From the NCBI RefSeq assembly GCF_012933545.1, contig NZ_JAADJU010000004.1:124001-188000 (forward strand): a stretch of 64,000 nucleotides of DNA. Direction: 5' to 3'. The position numbers and the translations under genes are program-made. The DNA is from Rouxiella aceris. GTDB taxonomy: Bacteria; Pseudomonadota; Gammaproteobacteria; Enterobacterales; Enterobacteriaceae. This document shows positions 38,704 to 48,733 of this stretch, one piece after another. Every line of letters starts with the position of its first letter. Positions within the stretch are counted from its first letter, which is position 1. The notes under the pieces were generated by a model that was given only the letters and a program-made list of their open reading frames with translations, had not been told where the DNA came from and ran no database searches.

Positions 38704-39951
38704 ATGAGCGCAATCTCACTTCCTCAGCCGGAGTACAGCCGCAATATGCGGCTGATTGGTCATAGCGACCAGGGGGGTAAACCCGATGGCGTACAGGTTA
38801 TGGTGCATCGCGGCTATGCCTATATTGGCCATATGGTGTCTCAGGGTTTTTCGATTGTTGATGTGCGCGATGCGAAAAACCCGCGCCCTGCCGGGTTTGT
38901 TGCTGCCCCACCGGGAACCTGGAACGTCCATTTACAGGCCCATGACGACCTGCTGTTGGTGATCAATGCCCGCGACCTGTTTGCCGATGTACGTTTTGCC
39001 GATGAAAAAGTCTATTACACCCGTTCCGTCAGCGACACAGTGCAAGGCAGCGCGCAGCGTGGCTGGAGCGCTGGCATGCGGGTATTTGATATCTCGACGC
39101 CGGATCGCCCCACCGAGATCGGTTTTCTGGCACTGGAAGGCATCGGCGTGCATCGAATTTGGTATGTCGGCGGACGCTGGGCCTATGTTTCAGCGCTGAT
39201 TGATGGCTACAGCGATTATATTTTCCTCACCATCGATCTGGCCGATCCGCGGCATCCGCAGGTTGCCGGAAAATGGTGGCTGCCGGGAATGCACACGGTC
39301 GCAGGAGAAACGCCGAGCTGGCCAGAAGGCAAACGCTATGCGTTGCATCACGCCATTATCAGCGGTGATACCGCCTATGCCAGCTGGCGCGATGGCGGCC
39401 TGACGCTGTTGGATATTAAAGATCGCCATGCGCCGCAACTGATCTCGCACCGCAACTGGAGTCCTCCTTTTGGCGGCGGGACCCATACGGCGCTGCCGTT
39501 GCCGGACCGTGATTTGCTGGTAGTGCTGGATGAAGCGGTGCTCGATAACCAGGAGGATGGTGAAAAGCTGATCTGGCTGTTTGACGTGCGTGAACCTGCC
39601 AACCCAGTGAGTATTGCCACCTTCCCGCAGCCCGCAGAGCGCGACTATGTCAGCAAGGGTGCGCATTTTGGCCCGCATAACCTGCATGAAAACCGCCCGG
39701 GAAGTTTTGTTAGCTCGACGCTGATTTTTGCCACTTACCAAAATGCCGGGGTGCGAGCCTACGATATCAGCAACCCCTATCAGCCTAAAGAAACCGGTGC
39801 ACTGGTTCCGGCGGCACCGGCACAAATGATCGATAAACGCCCGGGGCGCCCGCAAGTGATCCAGTCTTGCGACGTATTTGTTGATGCACAAGGCATTATC
39901 TACAGCACCGACTATAACGGCGGTCTGTCGATTATCGAATATCTCGGTTAG
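38704..39951 (+). CDS. LVIVD-repeat beta-propeller protein
   Basis: A 415-residue protein with no signal peptide or membrane segment. Degenerate repeats such as FSIVDVRDAKNPRPAGF, MRVFDISTPDRPTEIGF, LTLLDIKDRHAPQLI, WLFDVREPANPVSIATF and VRAYDISNPYQPKETGAL recur at about 55-70 residue spacing, the LVIVD/propeller blade pattern. Each carries an Asp-Pro pair of the blade turn. It is translationally close to the binding-protein gene (nine bases) and so likely acts with it. The biochemical role is unknown. Confidence 0.8.
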   Translation: MSAISLPQPEYSRNMRLIGHSDQGGKPDGVQVMVHRGYAYIGHMVSQGFSIVDVRDAKNPRPAGFVAAPPGTWNVHLQAHDDLLLVINARDLFADVRFADEKVYYTRSVSDTVQGSAQRGWSAGMRVFDISTPDRPTEIGFLALEGIGVHRIWYVGGRWAYVSALIDGYSDYIFLTIDLADPRHPQVAGKWWLPGMHTVAGETPSWPEGKRYALHHAIISGDTAYASWRDGGLTLLDIKDRHAPQLISHRNWSPPFGGGTHTALPLPDRDLLVVLDEAVLDNQEDGEKLIWLFDVREPANPVSIATFPQPAERDYVSKGAHFGPHNLHENRPGSFVSSTLIFATYQNAGVRAYDISNPYQPKETGALVPAAPAQMIDKRPGRPQVIQSCDVFVDAQGIIYSTDYNGGLSIIEYLG

Positions 39952-40107
39952 GTTTTTCCGATCTGAACCTCTGCACTGGCAACAGTGCAGACTTCAATCT
40001 CCCCCCTTCTGAAATCACAAACTATTTTTACACCGCTTAACCTTGCCTTCGCCAATCTTCGTCTATTATTTGCTAAAAACACCGCAACCCGAGTTTAAGG
40101 AGGAAAT

Positions 40108-40509
40108 ATGTCAATGTATGCCACGCTGGAAGAGGCGGTAGATGCCGCACGGGAGGAGTTCCTGGAAAAAGTTGCCGAGACGTCGGACGACGATGCGCCT
40201 TCAGTCACCCAGTTCAATCTGCAAAAATATATCATGCAGGATGGTGACATTATGTGGGAGGCCGAATTTACTGCCGAAGAAGGCGAACACAGCGAAGGAC
40301 TGAGTTTTTTAAGCGGTGAAGCAGCGCAGGCCGTGTTTGAGGATGATTTTGACAAACAGGAACTGCTTGAAGAGTGGCTGGATGAAAATACGCTTTACGA
40401 GTGGGATGAAGGCGACTATCAGTTGGAACCGCCACTCAATAGCGAAGAAGGTGCAGCCGCGGCTGAAGAGTGGGATGACGAGGACGATTATCCCGGGCGA
40501 GATGACTAA
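40108..40509 (+). CDS. msyB: MsyB acidic protein
   Basis: A 133-residue very acidic protein (many Glu/Asp, tail EEWDDEDDYPGRDD). It matches E. coli MsyB, with YATLEEAVDAAREEFLEK, LQKYIMQDGDIMWEAEF and NTLYEWDEGDYQLEPPL conserved. MsyB was found as a multicopy suppressor of secretion mutants (secY/secA) and its mechanism is unclear. It has an excellent ribosome-binding site (AAGGAGGAAATATG). It is convergent with yceK, as in E. coli. Confidence 0.94.
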   Translation: MSMYATLEEAVDAAREEFLEKVAETSDDDAPSVTQFNLQKYIMQDGDIMWEAEFTAEEGEHSEGLSFLSGEAAQAVFEDDFDKQELLEEWLDENTLYEWDEGDYQLEPPLNSEEGAAAAEEWDDEDDYPGRDD

Positions 40510-40539
40510 ATGACGTTTTGCGCTTATCAGTAGCAGAAA

Positions 40540-40794
40540 TCAGTCATAAGGTCCGTGGCGGGCATCAATAGGCAACATAAAGGTATCGACAATCATCGAC
40601 AATGGTACATCGATAACCGTTACATACCGCCACGGGCCGTCACGCAGATCCCAGCGCACGCCAGGATAATATTGATTACCATGGCCCTGTCCGGGAACAG
40701 TACGACTAATAATGCTGCCACAGCCGGATAACGTCATCAACGCCACACCGAGCAGTGCTACCCGCAAAATAAACCCCTTGTTCACACCCACCAA
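40540..40794 (-). CDS. yceK: YceK/YidQ family lipoprotein
   Basis: A small lipoprotein with lipobox LSGC and a mature part starting CGSIISRTVPGQGHGNQYYPG, nearly identical to E. coli YceK. ISRT and the PGVRWDLRDGPWRYVTVIDVP block define the family. The start is uncertain: TTG at 40794, or GTG a few codons later. Function unknown. Confidence 0.9.
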   Translation of the reverse strand: MVGVNKGFILRVALLGVALMTLSGCGSIISRTVPGQGHGNQYYPGVRWDLRDGPWRYVTVIDVPLSMIVDTFMLPIDARHGPYD

Positions 40795-41070
40795 CCCATA
40801 AATTAATTACCTCGCAATACAGGGAGTTTAACACAGTCAGCCATAGGGCCGTCGTTAAGCTAACGTAAACCTTTCGGCCCCTTATCTTGGCTTTACCAAA
40901 ACTTACACAACAAAACACTGGCAATGCCTGCCGTTTATGAATTATTGACTGTAGCGGGAATATAATGCCGATGAGGGACTTATTGAATAACAATCATTGC
41001 CAATTCAATATAACTATCATTATCAACCAGTTATTAATAGTGACTGCATCCTGACCTTAAAGGAAACGGC

Positions 41071-42954
41071 ATGGCACCAGAAATTTTCTCCGTTTGTCTG
41101 TTTATTGCCTCCGTAGCCCTGTGTAGCTGGAAGGCTGAGCGGCACTCTTTTTGGAATACGCTAATCCTGCTGCTTTCCACACTGTTTTTACTGCTCAGTG
41201 CCATCTGGGTAGCCAGCAATTATTTCACCGGTGAAGGCGTCAATGATGAAGTCCTGTTTACCATAACCAACAGTTTACGCGGCGCAGGCATCAGGAAATA
41301 TATGGTGCCCGCCCTTGCCTTGCTCGGGCTGCTGCTGCTGATTTTCGGCATCTTGTTCTGGCTGATTTTCCATAATAAGCACAGCAATCGCAAAGTGGTC
41401 TATAACTATGTGGCCCTGGTCCTGTCGCTGCTGGCCATCGGCACCGCCCCGGCCACCACCCAGCTTTATCGCCTGACCACCACCCAGTATGCCGATGATA
41501 AATCGGATTTTAATACCAACTATAAAGATGCCGTCAAAACCATCAGCGGCAAGAAACTCAATCTGGTTTATATTTTTGGCGAAAGCCTGGAGCGTACCTA
41601 TTTTGATCAGGAGGTGTTCCCGGATCTGGCACCAGAACTTAATGCCATCAAGCAAGAATCCATCGATTTTAGTAATACCATCCAGATCCCCGGTGCTGAA
41701 AACACCATTTCCGGTATGGTATCGGCACTATGCGGAATTCCGCTGTTTGCTCCCTTTGACAATAACGCCTCCAGCTCACTCTCAACCTTTTACCCGCGTA
41801 GCATCTGCCTTGGCGATGTATTAAAAGCCTCGGGCTATAGCAACTATTTCTTCCAGGGTGCCAAACTGGCCTTTGCCGGCAAAGAGCTGCTGCTGAAATC
41901 TCACGGTATCGACAACCTCTACGGTTATGATGAACTCAAACCGCTGGTCAAGGATCCGAAGTATAAAAATGAGTGGGGTTGGTATGACGACACCACGCTG
42001 GACTTTGTTTATAACAAGTTTGAACAGTTGTCGAAAGCCGGTGCCCCCTTCTCGATATTTGCCTTGACCGTAGATACCCATCATCCCGATGGCTATATCG
42101 ACGCCACCTGCAACAGAAAGTCCTATCTCTATGATAATAAAGCTAATCAGTCTCTAAGCGCGGTCGCCTGTAGCCAAGAGCAGGTGGCGAAATTGATCAA
42201 CAAAATCAAAGCCTCACCCTATTTTAAAAATACGGTGATCGTCGTCTCTTCAGACCATCTGGCGATGAATAATAGTGCTTACTCGATACTGACCAGGCAA
42301 GATCGGCGGGATCTGTTCTTTGTGCTGCGCGGTGACGGCGAAAACAATCAGGTTATTGATCAAAAAAGAACCACCATGGACAACGGCGCTACCGTGCTGG
42401 ATATACTGGGTGGCGATAACTTTATTGGCCTCGGCCGTAGCAGCCTGTCGAGTGAATCGCTGGCCAATAATTATCGCGATATCCGTCGCCATACGCTGCG
42501 CTGGAAACCGGCAATTATCAAGATGTGGGATTTTCCCAATACTATCTCGGATTACGTTTTGCATACCGACAGTAAAATGCTCACCTTCTCCGGCACGTCC
42601 TTCAAGTACCCGCTAATTTTACGTCTCAACGACGGCAGAATTGACCCGATGTTTGATGTCTACTTATCAGATTCTTTGGAAAAACAACTCTCTACGTTGG
42701 ATGCAAATGAAAAGTTTGTCTGGATCGATAGCTGTAGCAAAATGGGTAATATCTGGGATGCGGCGTTGAAAACCGTCAATAATACCTGCGTCGCCAGCGG
42801 CAGTCTGGCTACCCGGCCGCATATTGTTGAAGCCGATCGCGACCTCTATCGCAACAAGGTGGTGTTTGATGGCTTGCCCAAGGTAGATGACGACACCTAT
42901 CAGGCAACGGTAAAAAAACTGGGTGCCGTAGTCGATGCCCCGGCCACTGAATAG
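41071..42954 (+). CDS. opgB: OpgB-like phosphoglycerol transferase I (short form)
   Basis: Alkaline-phosphatase-superfamily, LTA-synthase-like enzyme, 627 residues. Four N-terminal membrane segments (about 1-20, 28-50, 77-100, 110-127) precede the periplasmic sulfatase-like domain. Its metal sites include E171 in IFGESLERTYFD, the threonine nucleophile in GAENTISGMVS, DTHHPDG and VSSDHLAMN. E. coli OpgB transfers phosphoglycerol from phosphatidylglycerol to periplasmic glucans. This one is about 135 residues shorter, lacking the C-terminal beta domain. Its place next to opgHG differs from E. coli, where opgB lies far away. Confidence 0.88.
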   Translation: MAPEIFSVCLFIASVALCSWKAERHSFWNTLILLLSTLFLLLSAIWVASNYFTGEGVNDEVLFTITNSLRGAGIRKYMVPALALLGLLLLIFGILFWLIFHNKHSNRKVVYNYVALVLSLLAIGTAPATTQLYRLTTTQYADDKSDFNTNYKDAVKTISGKKLNLVYIFGESLERTYFDQEVFPDLAPELNAIKQESIDFSNTIQIPGAENTISGMVSALCGIPLFAPFDNNASSSLSTFYPRSICLGDVLKASGYSNYFFQGAKLAFAGKELLLKSHGIDNLYGYDELKPLVKDPKYKNEWGWYDDTTLDFVYNKFEQLSKAGAPFSIFALTVDTHHPDGYIDATCNRKSYLYDNKANQSLSAVACSQEQVAKLINKIKASPYFKNTVIVVSSDHLAMNNSAYSILTRQDRRDLFFVLRGDGENNQVIDQKRTTMDNGATVLDILGGDNFIGLGRSSLSSESLANNYRDIRRHTLRWKPAIIKMWDFPNTISDYVLHTDSKMLTFSGTSFKYPLILRLNDGRIDPMFDVYLSDSLEKQLSTLDANEKFVWIDSCSKMGNIWDAALKTVNNTCVASGSLATRPHIVEADRDLYRNKVVFDGLPKVDDDTYQATVKKLGAVVDAPATE

Positions 42955-42967
42955 GGGCCAATAAAAA

Positions 42968-43000
42968 ACGGGCAGTTTGCCTTATGCAAGCTGCCCGTTT
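42968..43000. terminator. Terminator between opgB-like and opgH
   Basis: ACGGGCAG, a loop, CTGCCCGTTTG: stem of eight to nine pairs with A run before and T run after, between converging genes. It can serve both strands. Confidence 0.85.
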
Positions 43001-43030
43001 GTTTTATTTACCCTTAATCACCTACGGCAA

Positions 43031-45616
43031 TTAAGCGTGTTTCACTTCCAGTGTTTGCGTATCAGGAAAAGCCTGCACATTGCGTGGCAACTCTGAGTAG
43101 TAGGTTCTCCACTCATGTTGGTCTGGTTGAGTCCAGACCGCCGAGTGCAGTCGGGCCATCACCACCGGGTCGCTCAGCAGGATCAGACGATCGGCTTTAC
43201 CGAGGCTTTTTGGTCCACTCTGCAAGGCTTTGGCCAGCAATACCTGACGTCCATTCTCAATACCCTGGCGTAGCAGGTGACGTGAGGTCGCCATACCCGT
43301 TGCCAGCGCATTAAAGGTCGGATCAACCACCGCGTGCATAAAGCCGTTTTTCAACGCACGTTGGCGGTTAAGTGCCAGATACTCTTCGGTTGCCACCAGT
43401 TCACGCGGCGGCTCGTACTCTTCCGGTATCAGGAACAGTTTAGCCGCTTTGCTCTTGATCCCCAGCGTTGCACGGCTGGAAAGCACCGATACAATCGGCG
43501 ACAGGATCAGTGAGAAGACAATGGGTGCCAGCCACCACAGGAAACGCAGATCCAGCCAGGCCATACCACCGGCCCACACCAGACCAAGCAGCATTTGTGA
43601 ACCATGACGGCGGATAGATTCGCTCCATGGCGTATCGTCATCATCACGCTGCGGTGAATTCCAGACCACTTCCCAGCCAAGGAATGCACTGACGACGAAG
43701 ACGGTATGGAACAGCATACGCACCGGGGCCAGCAACACTGAGAACAGCATTTCCAGCAGCATCGATGCCAGCAGACGTAATGCCCCACCATACTGTTTTG
43801 CGCCTTTGGCCCAAATTAGCACCACGCTCAACAGTTTAGGCAAGAACAGCAGTACCATGGTCGTCGAGAACAACGCAATCGCCAGCTCAGGTCGCCACTG
43901 CGGCCATACTGGAAACAGCTGTCTTGGCTGCAGGAAGTATTGCGGTTCCATCAGCGTATGCACAACTTGCAGTGCCGTTGACAGGGCCAGGAACATAAAC
44001 CACAGCGGTGCCGACAAATAGGACATCACACCGGTGAGGAACACCGCACGGTGAACCGGATGCATGCCTTTAACCAGGAACAGACGGAAGTTCATCAGGT
44101 TACCATGGCACCAGCGGCGGTCACGTTTCAGCTCATCAAGCAGGTTTGGGGGCAATTCTTCGTAGCTGCCCGGAAGATCATAGGCAATCCACACACCCCA
44201 ACCTGCGCGGCGCATCAATGCAGCTTCAACAAAGTCGTGAGACAGAATCGAACCGGCAAAAGAACCTTCGCCCGGCAAAGGAGCCAATGCACAGTGTTCA
44301 ATAAAGGGCTTAACGCGGATGATGGCGTTATGACCCCAATAATGCGACTCACCTAGCTGCCAATAGTGCAAACCGGCAGTAAACAGCGGTCCATAAACGC
44401 GGGTAGCAAATTGCTGACAACGGGCATACAGCGTGTCCATTCCCGACGCTTTGGGTGCTGACTGGATAATACCGGCGTTAGGATTGGCATCCATCAAACG
44501 TGCCAGACCGGTGAGACATTCACCGCTCATTACGCTGTCGGCGTCGAGGATCACCATATAGGCATATTCCCCGCCCCAGCGACGGCACCAGTCATCAATG
44601 TTACCACTCTTGCGTTTCACGCGACGACGGCGGCGGCGATAGAAGATGCGACCATGTCCTTCTACGTCACGGCAGACTTCCATCCAGGCTTTCTGCTCGG
44701 CGACACAGATATCGGGATCGTAGCTGTCACTCAGCACATAGATATCAAACTGATCGAGATCGCCGGTAGCTTTTACCGATTCATAGGTTGCACGCAGACC
44801 GGCAAATACCCGTTCAACGTCTTCATTACAAATCGGCATTATCAGCGCCGTACGATTGGCCGGATTGAGCGGTTCATTACCGGTAGTCGAGGCGGTGATG
44901 CTGTACTTGTCGCGACCAATCAGTAATTGCAAAAAGCCCATCAGCGCCGTCCAGAAGCCGGCGGATACCCAACAGAACAGAATGGCAAACAGCACCAGGA
45001 TCCCGGTCTGCAGCACATAAGGCAGCAGTTGCAGTACTGATTGCAGCAAATCCTGGTTGAGCATATCGCCGGTATCGATCAACGACCAGCCCTGATAAGG
45101 CAGGATGGTTTTCATATACCAGGTGGCGATGGCAGTTTGCACCAACATCAATGCCAGCAAAATATAACGACGTATCGAACCCGCAGCACGCCATCTTTTC
45201 TCGGACTCAGGCATCTGAGAAGAGGTATAGCGACGGGAGATGGTCGCGCGACCCATCATTGAATCCCAAAAACGGCCTACCGGGTTGGTACGCCATACAT
45301 CAGGAAACATACTGGAACGCTTGACCGGCGGCATTGCCTTAACCGTGCTGCGACCTTCGTTATCAACGGCAGACAAGCTGCCTTTCTCTTCGGCGTCTGG
45401 CCAACCCTGGGCAATACGCGCTTTGACAGAAAGCAGCGGTGCCTGAAGGTCGGCAACATCTACAGCCGCCGAAGTCTCACCGCCAAGGCGATGGTGGATA
45501 GAGGTAAAAGCCAGATCCTCAGCAGCCGGAAGCTGCTGAGAAAGTTCCCCTTTCTGAGTTTCAGTCAGGGGCAATGCCTCTACGTACTCTTGGAGAGAAT
45601 GCGTTGTTTTATTCAT
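43031..45616 (-). CDS. opgH: Glucans biosynthesis glucosyltransferase H
   Basis: Inner-membrane glucosyltransferase polymerising the osmoregulated periplasmic glucan backbone, 861 residues. Family 2 transferase motifs are visible: aspartates in [11 protein letters not shown] and [10 protein letters not shown], and the QRRW-type motif in [10 protein letters not shown]. Multiple membrane segments flank the catalytic domain. In E. coli OpgH also moderates FtsZ in rich medium. It overlaps opgG by eight bases. Confidence 0.97.
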   Translation of the reverse strand: MNKTTHSLQEYVEALPLTETQKGELSQQLPAAEDLAFTSIHHRLGGETSAAVDVADLQAPLLSVKARIAQGWPDAEEKGSLSAVDNEGRSTVKAMPPVKRSSMFPDVWRTNPVGRFWDSMMGRATISRRYTSSQMPESEKRWRAAGSIRRYILLALMLVQTAIATWYMKTILPYQGWSLIDTGDMLNQDLLQSVLQLLPYVLQTGILVLFAILFCWVSAGFWTALMGFLQLLIGRDKYSITASTTGNEPLNPANRTALIMPICNEDVERVFAGLRATYESVKATGDLDQFDIYVLSDSYDPDICVAEQKAWMEVCRDVEGHGRIFYRRRRRRVKRKSGNIDDWCRRWGGEYAYMVILDADSVMSGECLTGLARLMDANPNAGIIQSAPKASGMDTLYARCQQFATRVYGPLFTAGLHYWQLGESHYWGHNAIIRVKPFIEHCALAPLPGEGSFAGSILSHDFVEAALMRRAGWGVWIAYDLPGSYEELPPNLLDELKRDRRWCHGNLMNFRLFLVKGMHPVHRAVFLTGVMSYLSAPLWFMFLALSTALQVVHTLMEPQYFLQPRQLFPVWPQWRPELAIALFSTTMVLLFLPKLLSVVLIWAKGAKQYGGALRLLASMLLEMLFSVLLAPVRMLFHTVFVVSAFLGWEVVWNSPQRDDDDTPWSESIRRHGSQMLLGLVWAGGMAWLDLRFLWWLAPIVFSLILSPIVSVLSSRATLGIKSKAAKLFLIPEEYEPPRELVATEEYLALNRQRALKNGFMHAVVDPTFNALATGMATSRHLLRQGIENGRQVLLAKALQSGPKSLGKADRLILLSDPVVMARLHSAVWTQPDQHEWRTYYSELPRNVQAFPDTQTLEVKHA

Positions 45617-47144
45617 TGGCAGGTAACTGATTGCTCCAGGTTTCGCTCAGTGTCTTGTCGCCATTGACCAAAGAAGCGCGCATTTCTACCGGCTTCTTGG
45701 GATCTTTTACTTTCAGACGCAGCGTTAAACGCCAGCCTTTGGTGACAGAATTATAGCGCACAGTGTTTTCAAGCAGGTCGGCGTTATCACCCATACTGAC
45801 CTGAGAGGCTACCGGGGTATCAGACTTCAGTGACTTCAGCGCCGGGCCCACAAAATCGACCAGATAAGCGATGCTGCCATCTTGTTCACGCACCATATTC
45901 GACTGTTTCACATCGCCGGTAGAACGCATGGTCTGCGCAACCCATGAGGAGTCCGGTGAATGCAATTTGTCTTCATCGCGGGTGAAGTGCACACGATAAT
46001 TGATATCGATCGGGGTTCCTGCCGCTGGCAACTGCTCAGGTGTCCAGAATGCCACGATATTATCGTTGGTTTCGTCAGCCGTTGGGATCTCGACCAGTTC
46101 TACCTTGCCTTTACCCCACTCGCCCTTAGGTTCTACCCAGGCGCTTGGACGCTGGTCATAGCGGTCATCAAGATCTTCGTATTCGGAGAAGTTGCGGCCA
46201 CGCTGCAGCAAACCGAAGCCTTTCGGATTTTCCAGCGTAAAGGTGCTGACCGACAGATGTTTAGGATTATTCAGCGGACGCCAGATCCATTCACCATTAC
46301 CGGCATGAATCGACAGACCGTCAGAGTCGTGCAGTGACGGACGATAGTTCATGACTGCCGACGGTTGGTTCTGACCAAACAGATACATACTGGTCAACGG
46401 TGCCAGACCCAGTTTGCCTACTTTATCGCGCAGATAAACTTTAGCCTGGATATCAACGGTAGCTTCGCGTCCCGGATAAACATCCAGACGGTAAGCACCG
46501 GTGGCACGCGGTGAATCGAGCAGTGCGTAGATCACCAGATGTTTTTCTTCCGGATTTGGTCGCTCAATCCAGAACTCGCGAAAACGAGGGAACTCTTCGC
46601 CAGAAGAGAGCGCGGTATCAATAGCCAAACCGCGTGCGGACAGACCATAAACCTGGCCTTTACCAATCAGACGAAAATAGCTGGCCCCGAGCACACTCAT
46701 AATTTCATCATCTTTATCTGCTTTATTGATTGGATAAAGAACTTTGAAACCGGCGAAACCGAGGTTTTTGACGGCATCGGCATCGTGCTTGACGTTACCG
46801 AACTTGAAGTAATCAGGGTTGTACTTGATTTCCTGGACACCGTTGGCGGTCACTTCATTAATTTTGACCGGTGTGTCGAAATACATACCCTGATGATAGA
46901 ACTCAAGCTTGAATGGAGTATTGAGATTATTCCAATACGCTTTCTCATGGTTGAATTGTATTTGTTGATAGTCCGCAAACTTCATGTCGCGGAATTGTGA
47001 TGGCAAATTGCTTTTAGGCGCTTCGTAGCCTTTATCAGCGATAGCTTTAGCTTGCTTGGCAACGTCATCAATAGAAAAAGCCCAGGCAGATGAAGTGAAC
47101 AAGGTCATCAACACTGCGGCACTCAGCAAACGGACTTTAGTCAT
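45609..47144 (-). CDS. opgG: Glucans biosynthesis protein G
   Basis: Periplasmic OPG protein of 511 residues with a signal peptide cleaved near SAWA-FSID. E. coli OpgG is needed for glucan backbone assembly. The ATG at 47144 matches the E. coli start with AAAGGG upstream; the listed ORF extends 19 codons further without support. It is the first gene of the opgGH operon and diverges from opgC. Confidence 0.96.
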   Translation of the reverse strand: MTKVRLLSAAVLMTLFTSSAWAFSIDDVAKQAKAIADKGYEAPKSNLPSQFRDMKFADYQQIQFNHEKAYWNNLNTPFKLEFYHQGMYFDTPVKINEVTANGVQEIKYNPDYFKFGNVKHDADAVKNLGFAGFKVLYPINKADKDDEIMSVLGASYFRLIGKGQVYGLSARGLAIDTALSSGEEFPRFREFWIERPNPEEKHLVIYALLDSPRATGAYRLDVYPGREATVDIQAKVYLRDKVGKLGLAPLTSMYLFGQNQPSAVMNYRPSLHDSDGLSIHAGNGEWIWRPLNNPKHLSVSTFTLENPKGFGLLQRGRNFSEYEDLDDRYDQRPSAWVEPKGEWGKGKVELVEIPTADETNDNIVAFWTPEQLPAAGTPIDINYRVHFTRDEDKLHSPDSSWVAQTMRSTGDVKQSNMVREQDGSIAYLVDFVGPALKSLKSDTPVASQVSMGDNADLLENTVRYNSVTKGWRLTLRLKVKDPKKPVEMRASLVNGDKTLSETWSNQLPANE

Positions 47145-47487
47145 ATCTGGCCCTTTGGAAAAATTTTTACCCGGCACGTCCCCTCCTTTAAATGTGCTCA
47201 ACTCATTTAGTCCATTTTAAGGAATAGTCGGAAATCCGACAACATGAGAGATGAATGGTCCATCCCGTTGATGAACCGTTTAAGCACATAGGAATACAAG
47301 GATATCAATTCGGAGTTAGTCCCGCTATGGAAACTTGTCTGAGTCTATAGTAGGGTTGCGACCCGCCGCAGCAAGGGGTTTACATAAGGCAAATTGCCAT
47401 TAGGTAAATCGGCAGGCACACGTCAATGAATCGGTTGACGCGCAGTCAAGCGGCGGTGTCAGGATATTACTGCTAAACTGGATAAAT
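47145..47487. promoter_or_regulatory. opgG-opgC divergent promoter region
   Basis: About 340 bases with no gene. In E. coli the opgGH operon is repressed by high osmolarity through sequences in this gap; I can find no certain -10/-35 pair but both divergent promoters must be here. Confidence 0.5.
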
Positions 47488-48678
47488 ATGAAACCACAAA
47501 CTCAACCACGTGAGTTCTTTTTGGACTCAGTCCGAGCCTATTTGATGTTGCTCGGCATCCCATTTCATATCTCATTGATCTACTCAAGTCATATTTGGGC
47601 GGTGAACAGCGCCACGCCCTCAGAAGGCCTGACCATTTTCAATGACGTTATCCATGCCTTCCGGATGCAGGTTTTCTTTGTAATATCAGGCTACTTCTCG
47701 TATATGCTCTATGAGCGCTACGAGCGTCACCAGTGGCTGAAGGTGCGCCTGGAGCGGGTTGCCATCCCGCTGGCTACCGCCTTCCCGTTGATTACCTTGC
47801 CACAGCTGTTCTTTTTGGCCTATTTCACCGACAAGTTCTCCAACTGGAGTACGCTGGACTTTTATCAGAAGCTCAATATTACCGTTTGGGAGCTGGTATC
47901 CCATTTATGGTTCTTATTGACCCTGGTGATATTGACATCACTTTCCTTCTATTTATTCCGTGCGCTAAAAGAAAATAAGAATAGTCGGATTTTAAATGTT
48001 ATTCGCGACGCCGATTCATTAGGAAAAATCTCAATATTATTTTTATTTTTCGGATTAATATACGCCGCCTTCAACCGCTCATTGTTTCTTTTTGCACCAC
48101 AATTGTTAAGCAACGGTGCCTTTAACTTTATTGTCATGCAGACGCTGTTTTATCTGCCGTTCTTCTTTATCGGGGCCTGCACCTATAAGTTCGCCAGCCT
48201 GAAGAGCATGTTTCTCAAGCCCTCGGTTCCGGCTTGTGTGGTTTCTATCCTGTTATTTGCCGCCTATATGTTCAACCAGCACGTCAACACGCCGCAGCTC
48301 TACTCAATGGAGATTGATGCGATCATCACTTCGTTACTGGGGATTTTGATGGTCAACGTGGTGTTTTCATTCAGCCACTATGTGTTGAACTTCCAGTCGC
48401 CGATTATCACCTACCTGGTGAATGCGTCACTGTTTGTCTATCTGATCCACCATCCGTTAACGCTGATTTATGGTGCCTTTATTACTCCGCTGATCGCCAG
48501 CGACTGGGTGGGGTTCTGGTTGGGATTGGTATTTGTCTTCGGAATTGCGTTTGTGCTGTATGAAATCCATAAACACTTCCCGCTGCTGCGCTTCCTGTTT
48601 TCCGGCAAGTGGCAGTTTATGAAAAAAGAGAACGGCGACGGGCTTGCACAAGCCAATCGCCAGCAGACAGAGCGCTGA
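47488..48678 (+). CDS. opgC: Glucans biosynthesis protein C (succinyl modification)
   Basis: A 396-residue acyltransferase-3 membrane protein with about ten membrane segments. It starts MKPQTQPREFFLDSVRAYLM, and has HISLIYSSHIWAVNSATPSE, VFFVISGYFSYML and SHLWFL as family motifs. In E. coli OpgC adds succinyl groups to periplasmic glucans. The ribosome-binding site is weak. It is divergent from opgGH. Confidence 0.95.
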   Translation: MKPQTQPREFFLDSVRAYLMLLGIPFHISLIYSSHIWAVNSATPSEGLTIFNDVIHAFRMQVFFVISGYFSYMLYERYERHQWLKVRLERVAIPLATAFPLITLPQLFFLAYFTDKFSNWSTLDFYQKLNITVWELVSHLWFLLTLVILTSLSFYLFRALKENKNSRILNVIRDADSLGKISILFLFFGLIYAAFNRSLFLFAPQLLSNGAFNFIVMQTLFYLPFFFIGACTYKFASLKSMFLKPSVPACVVSILLFAAYMFNQHVNTPQLYSMEIDAIITSLLGILMVNVVFSFSHYVLNFQSPIITYLVNASLFVYLIHHPLTLIYGAFITPLIASDWVGFWLGLVFVFGIAFVLYEIHKHFPLLRFLFSGKWQFMKKENGDGLAQANRQQTER

Positions 48679-48733
48679 ATAATCAGGTCTGTGCGGCAGA
48701 GAAAAGGTTGAGCCTGCCGCACAGGCCCGGTGA

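Noticed and set aside
41007-41028. Possible Fur box upstream of the opgB-like gene (ATCATTATC half)
   Set aside because: Only the right half matches well, about 13 of 19 consensus bases overall, and a link between iron and glucan genes is not expected.
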